From the NCBI RefSeq assembly GCF_007858185.1, contig NZ_VFES01000034.1:1-55767 (forward strand): 55,767 nt of DNA, read 5' to 3'. Position numbers and translations under genes: made by a program. The notes under the pieces were generated by a model. That model did not search any database. It was given only the letters and a program-made list of their open reading frames with translations, and was not told the DNA's origin. The DNA is from Pseudomonas grimontii. GTDB taxonomy: Bacteria > Pseudomonadota > Gammaproteobacteria > Pseudomonadales > Pseudomonadaceae. Of this stretch, positions 8,610 to 15,421 are shown piece after piece. Position 1 is the first letter of the stretch. Each line of letters starts with the position of its first letter.

Positions 8610-8867
8610 ATGAAAGAGTTGATACAGGGCCTCGACGGACCCAGGACTGCCCAGCAGGAATTGTTTTATGACCTGGAAGATGCAGCGGCCGTTATTGGAT
8701 GGTCGGTGATGGAACTGACCACCCTGGCGGCGAGTGACAAGGCGCCGAATGACACAATGGCATTGCAGAAGATATGTGCGTTGCTGAAGGCTCAGCAGGA
8801 CAAAATAGTGGCGTATGCAGGTGAAGTTAAGCGCCAGCGTATTAACAGGTCTGAGGTGATTGGCTGA
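8610..8867 (+). CDS. Small protein of unknown function, coupled to GNAT gene
   Basis: Eighty-five residues starting immediately after the GNAT stop codon, with GGAGA overlapping the end of that gene. The sequence is soluble, probably helical, with no Cys pairs, signal peptide or membrane span, and its C-terminus is basic (VKRQRINRSEVIG). I do not recognise the family. It is reminiscent of small DUF3077-like Pseudomonas proteins, but that resemblance is weak. The tight coupling suggests it works with the acetyltransferase or is its target. Confidence 0.6.
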   Translation: MKELIQGLDGPRTAQQELFYDLEDAAAVIGWSVMELTTLAASDKAPNDTMALQKICALLKAQQDKIVAYAGEVKRQRINRSEVIG

Positions 8868-9226
8868 AGCAACTCGGCGGGTCAGCCCGAAACACCGTGA
8901 GTACGTCGAGCGTGGTTGCAAGTGCGCCCAGAAATGTCGAGGTGTAGGCCAGTATGGCCCATAGCATCAAACTGTGAACGAGCAGCGCCCCATTGTGGTC
9001 CCCGCTTTTACCTGAAAAAACCTAAATGTGATGAGCACACAGCCGCGCAATCGAGCTTCGGATTTTTCCCACACTCTGACGAGGTTGAGCCATAGGAAGT
9101 AACTTGGCTAGGATTCGCCGCCGCAGTAAATCCTGTGGCCGGGTGTCGCAACCTGAAGTAGTCTGAGGCGCGGTAGCGTCATAGCTCTGTAGCGGGCGCT
9201 TTTTTTGTGCCTGTTTACCGCATCTA
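8868..9226. other. Gene-poor stretch at the left edge of the accessory patch
   Basis: No convincing gene was found. A short minus-strand frame (about 8870-9020) reads a hydrophobic segment LMLWAILAYTSTFLGALATT and ends before 8868. It has no ribosome site and may be a remnant of a membrane-protein gene. A run of seven T at 9200-9206, preceded by AGCGGGCGC, may end transcription entering from the left. Base composition becomes more AT-rich beyond this point. Confidence 0.4.
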
Positions 9227-9331
9227 TGGTGGACCGTGTGAGGCGGGCTTTTGCCCGGCCGGTACCCTCGGACACCGGTTTGCGACCCTCGCACGGTCCA
9301 CCACCCACCCGTGTCGCAACGGCGGTGGTGG
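9227..9331 (+). ncRNA. Candidate structured leader RNA with a three-way junction
   Basis: A 17-bp closing stem with a single G-U pair (9227-9243 with 9287-9303) encloses two hairpins: CGGGC-TTTT-GCCCG at 9244-9257, and CCGGT with ACCGG at 9259-9263 and 9274-9278. The 3' arm of the closing stem (9298-9305, CCACCACC) can instead pair perfectly with GGTGGTGG at 9324-9331, helped by CCGT/ACGG at 9309-9312 and 9319-9322. The two folds exclude each other. The element ends 27 bases before the small ORF at 9359. I do not recognise a named RNA family. Confidence 0.55.
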
Positions 9332-9358
9332 CCTCTTAACTTTCCGAGGGTCTAGAGG

Positions 9359-9472
9359 ATGTTTTCTACAGATAAAAGCTATCCAGTCGATCAAGTCAAA
9401 ATCACATCTGAGCAATGGCACTCAGCGGTGAATGCTCACTCAATGTTTAACGCATTGGAGCGGGCCTTATGA
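9359..9472 (+). CDS. 37-residue ORF overlapping the next gene
   Basis: It reads MFSTDKSYPVDQVK..., ending FNALERAL, and is preceded by AGAGG directly at the ATG. Its TGA overlaps the ATG of the gene at 9469 (ATGA), the standard arrangement for translational coupling. The ribosome site GGAG for that gene lies inside this ORF. It may be a leader peptide through which the RNA upstream controls the next gene, or a small protein in its own right. The start is not certain because the AGAGG spacing is very short. Confidence 0.45.
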   Translation: MFSTDKSYPVDQVKITSEQWHSAVNAHSMFNALERAL

Positions 9473-9717
9473 AAACCAATCCAAACGACGACGATCTTCT
9501 CACCAGCGTTTTTAAGGTCAGGCCTGGGCTAAGTTTCGAAGAAGCATTAGTGAATGCGAGTGAAATACTGGCGTCAGTGGCTGCTATGGCGAATGAACAG
9601 GCATTTGCTTCTAGTGGAACGCAGCGTCTTCAAATATTTGGGTTGGCGCAGCTGATTGAAAATTCGAAACTTCTAGTGGATGTTGCGCTGGAGAAATCGA
9701 GCCCAGTAAATCCCTGA
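9469..9717 (+). CDS. Small DUF3077/DUF6124-like protein
   Basis: Eighty-two residues: a short polar N-terminus, then GLSFEEALVNASEILASVAAM and a second helix ending IENSKLLVDVALE. The pattern (LSFEEAL, a helical pair, a late LLVD) resembles small uncharacterised Pseudomonas proteins filed under DUF3077 or DUF6124. I recall that resemblance and have not checked it. GGAG lies upstream inside the overlapping 37-residue ORF. No enzyme motif is seen and the function is unknown. Confidence 0.6.
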   Translation: MKTNPNDDDLLTSVFKVRPGLSFEEALVNASEILASVAAMANEQAFASSGTQRLQIFGLAQLIENSKLLVDVALEKSSPVNP

Positions 9718-9920
9718 TTGCTGAGTGCCGCGCAGTAACCCTGGGGCAGGCCATCAACTCTCAACTCGAAAATCATGGTCTGACCCCATTTATGCTCTGG
9801 AGCAAAACCTACCTGTGCCTTATCAGTCATGCGGGCAGAGCTCTTGCCATCAGAAAACGAATAGGTCATCCACCAGGGTGCAAGCGGAAAATAGGCTAAT
9901 GTAAAGAGCGGTAATAGCAA
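9630..9920 (-). pseudogene. Probable remnant of a small membrane-anchored protein gene
   Basis: The minus-strand frame reads a hydrophobic lead (LLLPLFTLAYFPLAPWW) and then a soluble, protein-like stretch including SFSDGKSSARMTDKAQVGF and HKWGQTMIFELRVDGLP. The only in-frame start at the left is a TTG without a ribosome site. The frame continues upstream without a start toward the repeat gene at 9949, and its 3' end runs antisense over the gene ending at 9717. It reads like genuine coding sequence that has lost its 5' end. It could also be a chance frame. Confidence 0.35.
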
Positions 9921-9948
9921 AAAGCCAACAACAAAAGAGGGGAAGTGT

Positions 9949-10359
9949 ATGTGGCTACGTAATCAATACACAGGGCCTGGCGGAGGAGCCTATACAGGGC
10001 CAGGTGGTGGTCTGTATACAGGCCCCGGTGGAGGAGCGTATACGGGACCTGGTGGTGGATGCTATAGCGGGCCAGATGGAGGCATGTATACAGGACCTGG
10101 TGGTGGACTCTACACGGGTCCAGGCGGCGGCCTTTACACCGGACCTGGTGGCGGACTCTACACGGGCCCTGGTGGTGGTTTGTATACGGGCCCCGGCGGA
10201 GGACTCTATGCCGGCCCAGGAGGAGGAATGTACGCTGGCCCTGATGCCACCCCTTATATGAGCAATATCCCCCCATGGCTTGTTTTAATTGAGTACCTAG
10301 AAAAAAATGGTATGAGAGATGTTTCTCAGTTCATCAGGGACAGCTACGCTTCCTCATAG
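9949..10359 (+). CDS. YTGPGGG octapeptide-repeat protein
   Basis: 136 residues: MWLRN, twelve tandem octapeptides (residues 6-101) of consensus (L/A/M)-Y-T-G-P-G-G-G, and a 35-residue tail opening PYMSNIPPWLVLIEYLEKNG. The tail looks like one amphipathic helix. There is no signal peptide or membrane span. Tyr and Pro recur at fixed spacing, so a repetitive beta or turn-rich structure is likely. The repeats vary mainly at synonymous positions in the DNA, which points to selection on the protein. GAGGGGAA precedes the ATG. It is convergent with the DUF262 gene. I do not recognise a named family and assign no function. Confidence 0.8.
   Translation: MWLRNQYTGPGGGAYTGPGGGLYTGPGGGAYTGPGGGCYSGPDGGMYTGPGGGLYTGPGGGLYTGPGGGLYTGPGGGLYTGPGGGLYAGPGGGMYAGPDATPYMSNIPPWLVLIEYLEKNGMRDVSQFIRDSYASS
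9964..10251 (+). repeat. Twelve 24-bp coding repeats
   Basis: A tandem array of twelve 24-base units encodes the YTGPGGG-type octapeptides. Units differ from one another mostly at third codon positions (Gly as GGC, GGT and GGA; Pro as CCT, CCC and CCA). Unit 5 is CYSGPDGG and units 11-12 have Ala for Thr. It is not a CRISPR array: there are no spacers and the array is in frame. Confidence 0.9.
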
Positions 10360-10399
10360 TTTAGTTCCACCACAGGCGCCAAGCTACTCGTACACATAC

Positions 10400-10441
10400 A
10401 AAAATCTCGCTCGCCACGCATTACGCGGGGTTAGCGAGACT
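10400..10441 (-). terminator. Terminator of the FRG-DUF262 operon
   Basis: TCTCGCT at 10405-10411 pairs with AGCGAGA at 10433-10439, with further partial pairing inside. On the minus strand the stem is followed by ATTTTTG. It lies 21 bases past the DUF262 stop and also faces the end of the repeat gene, so it may serve both. Confidence 0.6.
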
Positions 10442-10461
10442 TACGAATACCCAGCTACGCA

Positions 10462-11511
10462 CTACACAACCGAAAAACTATGAGCGTCAATATATCCACC
10501 ACCATTGATAAACTCCCTTAGCACGTAATGGCGAACATGATAACTGAACTCATCATTTGTACTACGACTAACAGAGTTAAAAGCAATTACGGCAGGATGG
10601 GTTTTATAGTCATTTCTAAAAACCTCAAAATCGCGCAGTCGCAGTAAAAAGTCAGGGTGACAACCGAATTCCCGAGTCAACCAATAATATACCGGCAGCA
10701 TCCCAGAAGACTTAAGCAAAGGGTTACCATGACCAAAAATTTTATACATCAAGTCAAGGTTTTCCATTACCCGGCCAGCCGTTTCAGAAAAACCACTTTC
10801 TGTAAGAATCGCCTCAGAGACAAACCTATCAAGATTAGTTTTCTTCGTTTCAACGAAAACCCCACGATGCTCAATAATTAACAACTTGGCAGCCACGTTT
10901 TCGTGCTGTTTTCTCTGATTCGTAAAGCCTACACCGCTTGTAAAAAAGACATGCCCTGCGATCTCCCTGATATATTTAGGCACCTCTCCAGCCATAGCGC
11001 TACGAACTTCCGCCCCTGTAAGCGGTTTACTTTTATTAAGCCTCACAAACAAATCATTAATTCGATCAGCTTGATTTGTTATTACCGACATAACTGACAA
11101 ATTAAAGCTTTCTATCCTCCTAATAATTCTAGGATGTTCACGCTCAATATCACGAGCCGTCATACCGGCTAGACGAATAGACTTATCAGCCAAATATTTC
11201 ATATCCGGATTCAAGGATATTCGACCATCCAAAAAATCAAAAATAGCTTCAAATCTTTGACGACCATCTATTACTGCATAAGGTCTGCCGGCGGTATTTA
11301 AATCACTACTCGCATAGCTAAAATCCGCAATATAAAATTTTGGAACATCATAGCCATTAATGATTGAGTCAATGAGATATGCTTTATCCTTAGGAGCCCA
11401 AACCCCAGACTTTCGCTGATAGGAAGGAGACAAATCAATCTGATCTCTCTCCGCGTACCACCAACTGATGCTTGTAGTGGAGAACGGCCGAACTACAAAA
11501 ATATTATCCAT
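10462..11511 (-). CDS. DUF262 (GmrSD/ParB-like) protein, stand-alone
   Basis: 349 residues with the DUF262 hallmarks in order: YQRKSGVW near residue 31, the ParB-like VIDGRQRFEAIFDFLDG near residue 80, and FVRLNKSKPLTGAEVRSA near residue 155. DUF262 domains occur in GmrSD, BrxU and SspE restriction proteins, where they couple NTP hydrolysis to DNA cleavage or modification sensing. Here no HNH/DUF1524 nuclease is fused; the C-terminal half is unrecognised. The ATG follows the FRG stop by two bases with no ribosome site, so translation is probably coupled. The gene is AT-rich with rare codons compared with its neighbours, a sign of transfer. Confidence 0.88.
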   Translation of the reverse strand: MDNIFVVRPFSTTSISWWYAERDQIDLSPSYQRKSGVWAPKDKAYLIDSIINGYDVPKFYIADFSYASSDLNTAGRPYAVIDGRQRFEAIFDFLDGRISLNPDMKYLADKSIRLAGMTARDIEREHPRIIRRIESFNLSVMSVITNQADRINDLFVRLNKSKPLTGAEVRSAMAGEVPKYIREIAGHVFFTSGVGFTNQRKQHENVAAKLLIIEHRGVFVETKKTNLDRFVSEAILTESGFSETAGRVMENLDLMYKIFGHGNPLLKSSGMLPVYYWLTREFGCHPDFLLRLRDFEVFRNDYKTHPAVIAFNSVSRSTNDEFSYHVRHYVLREFINGGGYIDAHSFSVV

Positions 11512-11513
11512 TT

Positions 11514-12278
11514 TTAAAATCCGTACGAAGTCTTAATTTCAGCACCAAGCCCAGAAAGGTCGGGATACACTACCGAGTGGGTATATCCGATCGCGAGCAA
11601 CGTCTCATACATTGCAGGCTTTAGTTCTGCCGGTATTTTAAAGCACGTCAAACATTCATCAGCATATTTTTTATCTTCCATTGGCTCAGCTGACTTACAG
11701 AACATTACAAATGTTCCACGTTGCGCCGTTATACGAGGATTAGTATGATTCCCGAATATTGCTATTGGATCACTTGGTGAAAAATCATCACCAGGATCTT
11801 TAAGAAACTGAGTGGCTTGCGACATTGTAGGATCAGGGATACGATCTAACTGCGCATTATTTAACGCGAGCTTATTCCACTTGATAGGATCAAGCATCCA
11901 AACACAAGCATCATCTTCTTTCGCGCTACTCGACAACGCAAAATACAGCGCAATGAAAGGATTTTCAGTCCAATCTAGCAGGCGCGTTGGTACCCCGTAG
12001 TGCTGCTGCAGAAATAACCAATCAAAATCTGTAGCAGGCGTAGCAGATAGAAATGGGGCGCTGGTTTGAAGAAAGCGCATCTTGAGCTGCTGCTCTAACT
12101 TCAATGGATCCTTCCTAGCCGCCAAAACTTCCTTGTGTCTAAGTAAGGTTGGCTCAAGCCTGTATAAAGGGTATTTTCCGCTCCCTCGGAACCAGCGTGG
12201 GCTCTTTGACTCATCTAATGACAATTCTATGTATTGCATTATTTCATGCAGCTTGCCGACTTCAACCGGATCCTTCAT
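11514..12278 (-). CDS. FRG domain protein
   Basis: 254 residues. WFRGSGKYPLYRLEPTLLR near the N-terminus gives the FRG name. QQHYGVPTRLLDWTENPFIA in the middle and NPRITAQRGTFVMF toward the C-terminus are typical of the domain. Its biochemical activity is not established. FRG proteins are found in mobile and defence-associated loci, which is family knowledge. A GTG six codons upstream is possible, but the ATG at 12278 is preferred. It is first in a two-gene operon with DUF262 and equally AT-rich. The pair may form a toxin or sensor unit (inference). Confidence 0.85.
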   Translation of the reverse strand: MKDPVEVGKLHEIMQYIELSLDESKSPRWFRGSGKYPLYRLEPTLLRHKEVLAARKDPLKLEQQLKMRFLQTSAPFLSATPATDFDWLFLQQHYGVPTRLLDWTENPFIALYFALSSSAKEDDACVWMLDPIKWNKLALNNAQLDRIPDPTMSQATQFLKDPGDDFSPSDPIAIFGNHTNPRITAQRGTFVMFCKSAEPMEDKKYADECLTCFKIPAELKPAMYETLLAIGYTHSVVYPDLSGLGAEIKTSYGF

Positions 12279-12566
12279 GTGTAGTCGTCCACCCACCGTT
12301 AAGATTTTTACGAATGCAATTTGCCATCATGAGAATTTAACGATGAGTCTGTCAAGTCAACCGAATACCTTTTATGGGCGAGCCTATCCCAACTAAAATA
12401 ATCCACCCAAAGCTGCAGGCACCCAGTTCATGATCACCATTTCGCTGCTAACCGCGACCTTTGTCTGCCGCTGACTCGCCATACTGTACCGAATTTCCAC
12501 CATCTCGACGTGCAACCCTTCAAATACGCGGCGAATGTCAGGGAACGGATCCTAAATCGCAGGCAA
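12279..12566. other. Upstream region of the FRG operon and patch edge
   Basis: On the minus strand TTGACTTGACA lies about 65-75 bases before the FRG start, with TTAAAT downstream, a plausible promoter. From 12552 down to about 12393 a minus-strand frame is open and ends MNWVPAALGGLF, but it begins right after a stop codon and has no good start. It looks like the 3' end of a lost gene. No integrase is seen between here and the tRNA. Confidence 0.4.
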
Positions 12567-12604
12567 TAAAAAACCCCGCAGACCATTGATCTACGGGGTT
12601 TTCA
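12567..12604 (-). terminator. Terminator of tRNA-Cys
   Basis: On the minus strand AAAACCCCGTAGA pairs with TCTGCGGGGTTTT around a short loop, followed by further T. It starts five bases beyond the CCA end of the tRNA. Confidence 0.85.
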
Positions 12605-12608
12605 AGAG

Positions 12609-12682
12609 TGGAGGCCGAGGTCGGAATCGAACCGGCGTAGGCGGATTTGCAATCCGCTGCATAACCATTTTGCTACTCGGCC
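12609..12682 (-). tRNA. tRNA-Cys (GCA)
   Basis: Read on the minus strand, the acceptor GGCCGAG pairs with CTCGGCC, the discriminator is U as expected for cysteine, and CCA is encoded (12609-12611). The anticodon loop reads TTGCAAA with anticodon GCA between CGGAT and ATCCG. The T-loop is GGTTCGATTCC, with one C-A mismatch in the T stem. The accessory patch lies on its 3' side, the usual side for tRNA-directed integration. Confidence 0.95.
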
Positions 12683-12837
12683 TCAAACGATCAACGCCCT
12701 TGCTGCTGACATTCACCGCATAAAAACTTGAGTGGGCTATAAAACCCTGCCTCTACTCTAACTCATTGAATACATTGAAGTTTTTAATGCTTCGTTGCGT
12801 TCGATGGGCGCCATTATGTACTCATTTGCTTTTGCCT

Positions 12838-12885
12838 GCAACCCCTTGATTTCAAAAATATTTCGCATTGGCATCAAGGGGTTGC
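12838..12885. repeat. 13-bp inverted repeat downstream of pvdQ
   Basis: GCAACCCCTTGAT at 12838-12850 and its exact reverse complement at 12873-12885 are separated by 22 AT-rich bases. It begins ten bases past the pvdQ stop, so it may be the pvdQ terminator, although no clear T run follows. It could also mark an old recombination site near the tRNA. Confidence 0.6.
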
Positions 12886-12894
12886 GTGCCTGCC

Positions 12895-15183
12895 CTACTC
12901 CTTGATGAGCTGCTGCTGGTACTGCGGGTCGGCCTTGATCTGGGCGTCGGTGAACGGCAGCGGGCGCAGCTTTTTTTCGGAGAACGCTTGGGTCTGGTCC
13001 TTCGAGTATGTCGAGGCCGGGTTGCTGGACAGGGAAAACGCGAGCACGCCTTGGGCGTGTGGGCCCTGGTCGTCGAAGGTGACGATCTGCAGGTAGCTGC
13101 TGCCGCTGACCACTTCGCGCTTGCCGTCGGCCCGGGGCACGGTTTGCATGGCGTTGTAGATCCCCAGCGCCTGCGGGCCGCCGTGGATTGGGGTCTGGCC
13201 GCTGACCTGGATATCTCCCCATTTAGTGTCGGCGCCAAGGCCGAGTTTGGCGACGGTTGCGGTGGAGGCCAGCATGGCTTCGCGCAGGGCCTTGGCCACG
13301 GGCGCACGGTCGATGGCCAGGCCGCGTGGGGTGGTCAGGGGCTGGGCCGGGTCGAACGCAACGCGCCAGGCATCGGGGATCTGTTGCAGGTGTTCGATCA
13401 GGTTGATGAAGTGCACCAGGCCCAGGCCGCTGTCGAGGTTGGCGTGCCGGTCCCAGTCGTTGAGGCTGGTGCACAGCGGCGTCAGGGCAGCCGTGTCGGT
13501 GCCGAGGTGTTTGGCACAGAACGCCAGCAGGTCGGGCATGACTTGGCCGGCAAGGTAGACCTCATTGTCCATGACCATGTTTTGCAGGTCGGCGACGCTG
13601 ATCGGTCGGCCCTCCAGGGATTGCAGGCGTTGCACGGCGAAGCGTGCGCGTGGGCCGAGGCCGATGTGGTCCTGGCTGATCACCGGGGAGAAGCCGGTCA
13701 ACGGCGCCTTGGGGTTGGCCATCCACGCCGAATCGTTGGAGTGCTGCACGTAGTCGCTACGCTCCAGCTGCGGCAGCTGGTCGGCGGGGAAGATGCCGGC
13801 CTGGGCGGCGCGCGGGTCGACGTCCCAGGCGCAGGCGCTGTGGGCACCGTCGAGCATGATCATCTGCAGGCCGGCACGCGGGTCGCTGCATTGCGCCAGT
13901 TTGGCCGCGCTGACGTTGGGCACCACCGACAGGTTCATGTACAGGCTCTGGCCCTGGTCATCGGCGGCCAGGGTGTTGACCCACGGGATGCCTTGCAGGG
14001 TGTGCACCGAGGTTTGCAGGTCCTTGAGGCTGGTGGCGCGGTTCATGGCGTACCACTGTTGCAGCACGCGGTCGTTGCCCAGGTTGGCATCGCGCAGGCT
14101 GAAGGCGTAGTGATTGTCCCAATCCAGCTTACCAGGCCATTGCACCACGGGGCCGAACTGCGAGCTATAGACCGGATGGGTCACCGGTTTAATGCTGCCG
14201 TCCGCTTGCTTGACCTGCACCGTCACCGAGGTTTTTTCCAGGGGGATGGATTTTCCATCCAGCAGATAGCGCGTGGAGTCCTTGGGATCCAACGTCAGGC
14301 GATACAGGGTGAAGTGCTTGGACGTATCAACGGTGTGCGTCCACGCCACATGCTGGTTGAAGCCGATATTGATCACCGGCAGGCCCGGCAACGCGGCGCC
14401 CATCACATCCAGCTGGCCGGGGATGGTCAGGTGCATTTCATAAAAACGCATGCCGCCCACCCACGGAAAATGCGGGTTGGCCAACAACATGCCACGCCCG
14501 TTGAACGAACGGTCACGCCCCACCGCCACGGCATTGCTGCCGCGATCGAGGCTGAAGCGCTGTTGATTGGCGGCGGCCAGTTCAAACGCCTTGGCGCTGG
14601 GCTGCACACTCGCCGTTGCCTGAGGCGGCTTGGCGCCGACCAGGGCCTCGGCGAATTGGCCGACCCCGCCTTCCACCAACAGCCTGCGGGTCAATTTCAC
14701 CAGGTCTTCAACCACCAGCGGCCGCACCCAGGCGGCCTGGCACTGGGCCGGCGCGCCCTGCTCTTTGAGGTAGCGGTTGTAACCGGCCACGTAGCCTTCC
14801 ATGCGCTGCTGGATCTGCGGGCTTTGCGCCTTCCAGAAGGCCGCCACGGCACCCGGCGTATTCAGCCAGGTAAAAAACACATCGCTGGCCAGGTTGTTGC
14901 GTTCTTCCAGGGTCGACTGCTCGGGGCCGAAGAACCTGGCCCGTTCGCCGTTCACCGTGACCACTTCATTGGCCAGCAGGCACAGGTTGTCCTGGGCATA
15001 GGCGTAACCGATGCCCAGGCCCAGGCCGCGCTCATCGTTGGCGCGAATATGCGGCACGCCGAAACTGGTACGCCGGATGTCCGCCGACGCTTGCGTCACC
15101 TGTTCCCGCGCCGATGCAGCCAGGCTCAACCCCAGCAACAGCCCCGTCACGCACACCCTGGACAACCCGTTGGAAATAATCAC
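12895..15183 (-). CDS. pvdQ: PvdQ-type acyl-homoserine lactone / pyoverdine acylase
   Basis: Periplasmic N-terminal-nucleophile hydrolase of the penicillin acylase family, 762 residues. It should remove the fatty-acid tail from pyoverdine precursors and can cleave long-chain acyl-homoserine lactones. A signal peptide covers about residues 1-25. The alpha chain is followed by the self-cleavage junction, where the nucleophile is about Ser216 in DRGSNAVAVG. LLANPHFPWVGGMRFYEMHL, GFNQHVAWTHTVDTS and VQHSNDSAWMANP match PvdQ as I remember it. The GTG at 15183 follows CGGAG and gives PvdQ length. The PvdS-type promoter supports the name. No other pyoverdine gene is in the window. Confidence 0.92.
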   Translation of the reverse strand: MIISNGLSRVCVTGLLLGLSLAASAREQVTQASADIRRTSFGVPHIRANDERGLGLGIGYAYAQDNLCLLANEVVTVNGERARFFGPEQSTLEERNNLASDVFFTWLNTPGAVAAFWKAQSPQIQQRMEGYVAGYNRYLKEQGAPAQCQAAWVRPLVVEDLVKLTRRLLVEGGVGQFAEALVGAKPPQATASVQPSAKAFELAAANQQRFSLDRGSNAVAVGRDRSFNGRGMLLANPHFPWVGGMRFYEMHLTIPGQLDVMGAALPGLPVINIGFNQHVAWTHTVDTSKHFTLYRLTLDPKDSTRYLLDGKSIPLEKTSVTVQVKQADGSIKPVTHPVYSSQFGPVVQWPGKLDWDNHYAFSLRDANLGNDRVLQQWYAMNRATSLKDLQTSVHTLQGIPWVNTLAADDQGQSLYMNLSVVPNVSAAKLAQCSDPRAGLQMIMLDGAHSACAWDVDPRAAQAGIFPADQLPQLERSDYVQHSNDSAWMANPKAPLTGFSPVISQDHIGLGPRARFAVQRLQSLEGRPISVADLQNMVMDNEVYLAGQVMPDLLAFCAKHLGTDTAALTPLCTSLNDWDRHANLDSGLGLVHFINLIEHLQQIPDAWRVAFDPAQPLTTPRGLAIDRAPVAKALREAMLASTATVAKLGLGADTKWGDIQVSGQTPIHGGPQALGIYNAMQTVPRADGKREVVSGSSYLQIVTFDDQGPHAQGVLAFSLSSNPASTYSKDQTQAFSEKKLRPLPFTDAQIKADPQYQQQLIKE

Positions 15184-15240
15184 ACAGACTCCGCAGTCAA
15201 ATTGAACACCCTCACCCGGGATTACTACCCCACCGTAAGG

Positions 15241-15264
15241 ACGCAAAAAACCGCGAAGAATTTA
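15241..15264 (-). promoter_or_regulatory. PvdS-type (iron-starvation box) promoter of pvdQ
   Basis: On the minus strand TAAAT (15260-15264) and CGT (15241-15243) are separated by exactly 16 bases, the spacing of PvdS-dependent promoters of pyoverdine genes. It ends 57 bases upstream of the pvdQ GTG. PvdS is itself repressed by Fur-iron, so pvdQ should be on in iron starvation. Confidence 0.7.
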
Positions 15265-15421
15265 ACCAGGCCAGACGTTTATTTAAGGCGCTACAGATGT
15301 GACAAAACCGATACCGACAAAATTTCTACATCGCTCACTTCATGATTTCGCTCGCTCGTTCGTCTTATTGGATAAGAGCGCCATCATTTTCCTGATCAGG
15401 CTCTGATAAGGAGTTTTTTGC

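Noticed and set aside
9207..9431. 74-codon plus-strand frame over the RNA candidate
   Set aside because: It runs through both arms of the long stem and has no ribosome site; the structure explains the sequence better.
9964..10251. CRISPR-like regular array
   Set aside because: Units are in-frame 24-base coding repeats without spacers.
9949..10359. Collagen-like protein
   Set aside because: The period is eight residues with GPGGG, not Gly-X-Y triplets.
12758..12870. Minus-strand short frame ending in MYSMS next to the tRNA
   Set aside because: It overlaps the inverted repeat, has no ribosome site and no recognised pattern; too weak to call.
12868..15345. Plus-strand frame of 825 codons opposite pvdQ
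   Set aside because: It is the antisense shadow of pvdQ: GC-rich third positions keep the opposite frame open, and the translation shows no domain or ribosome site.
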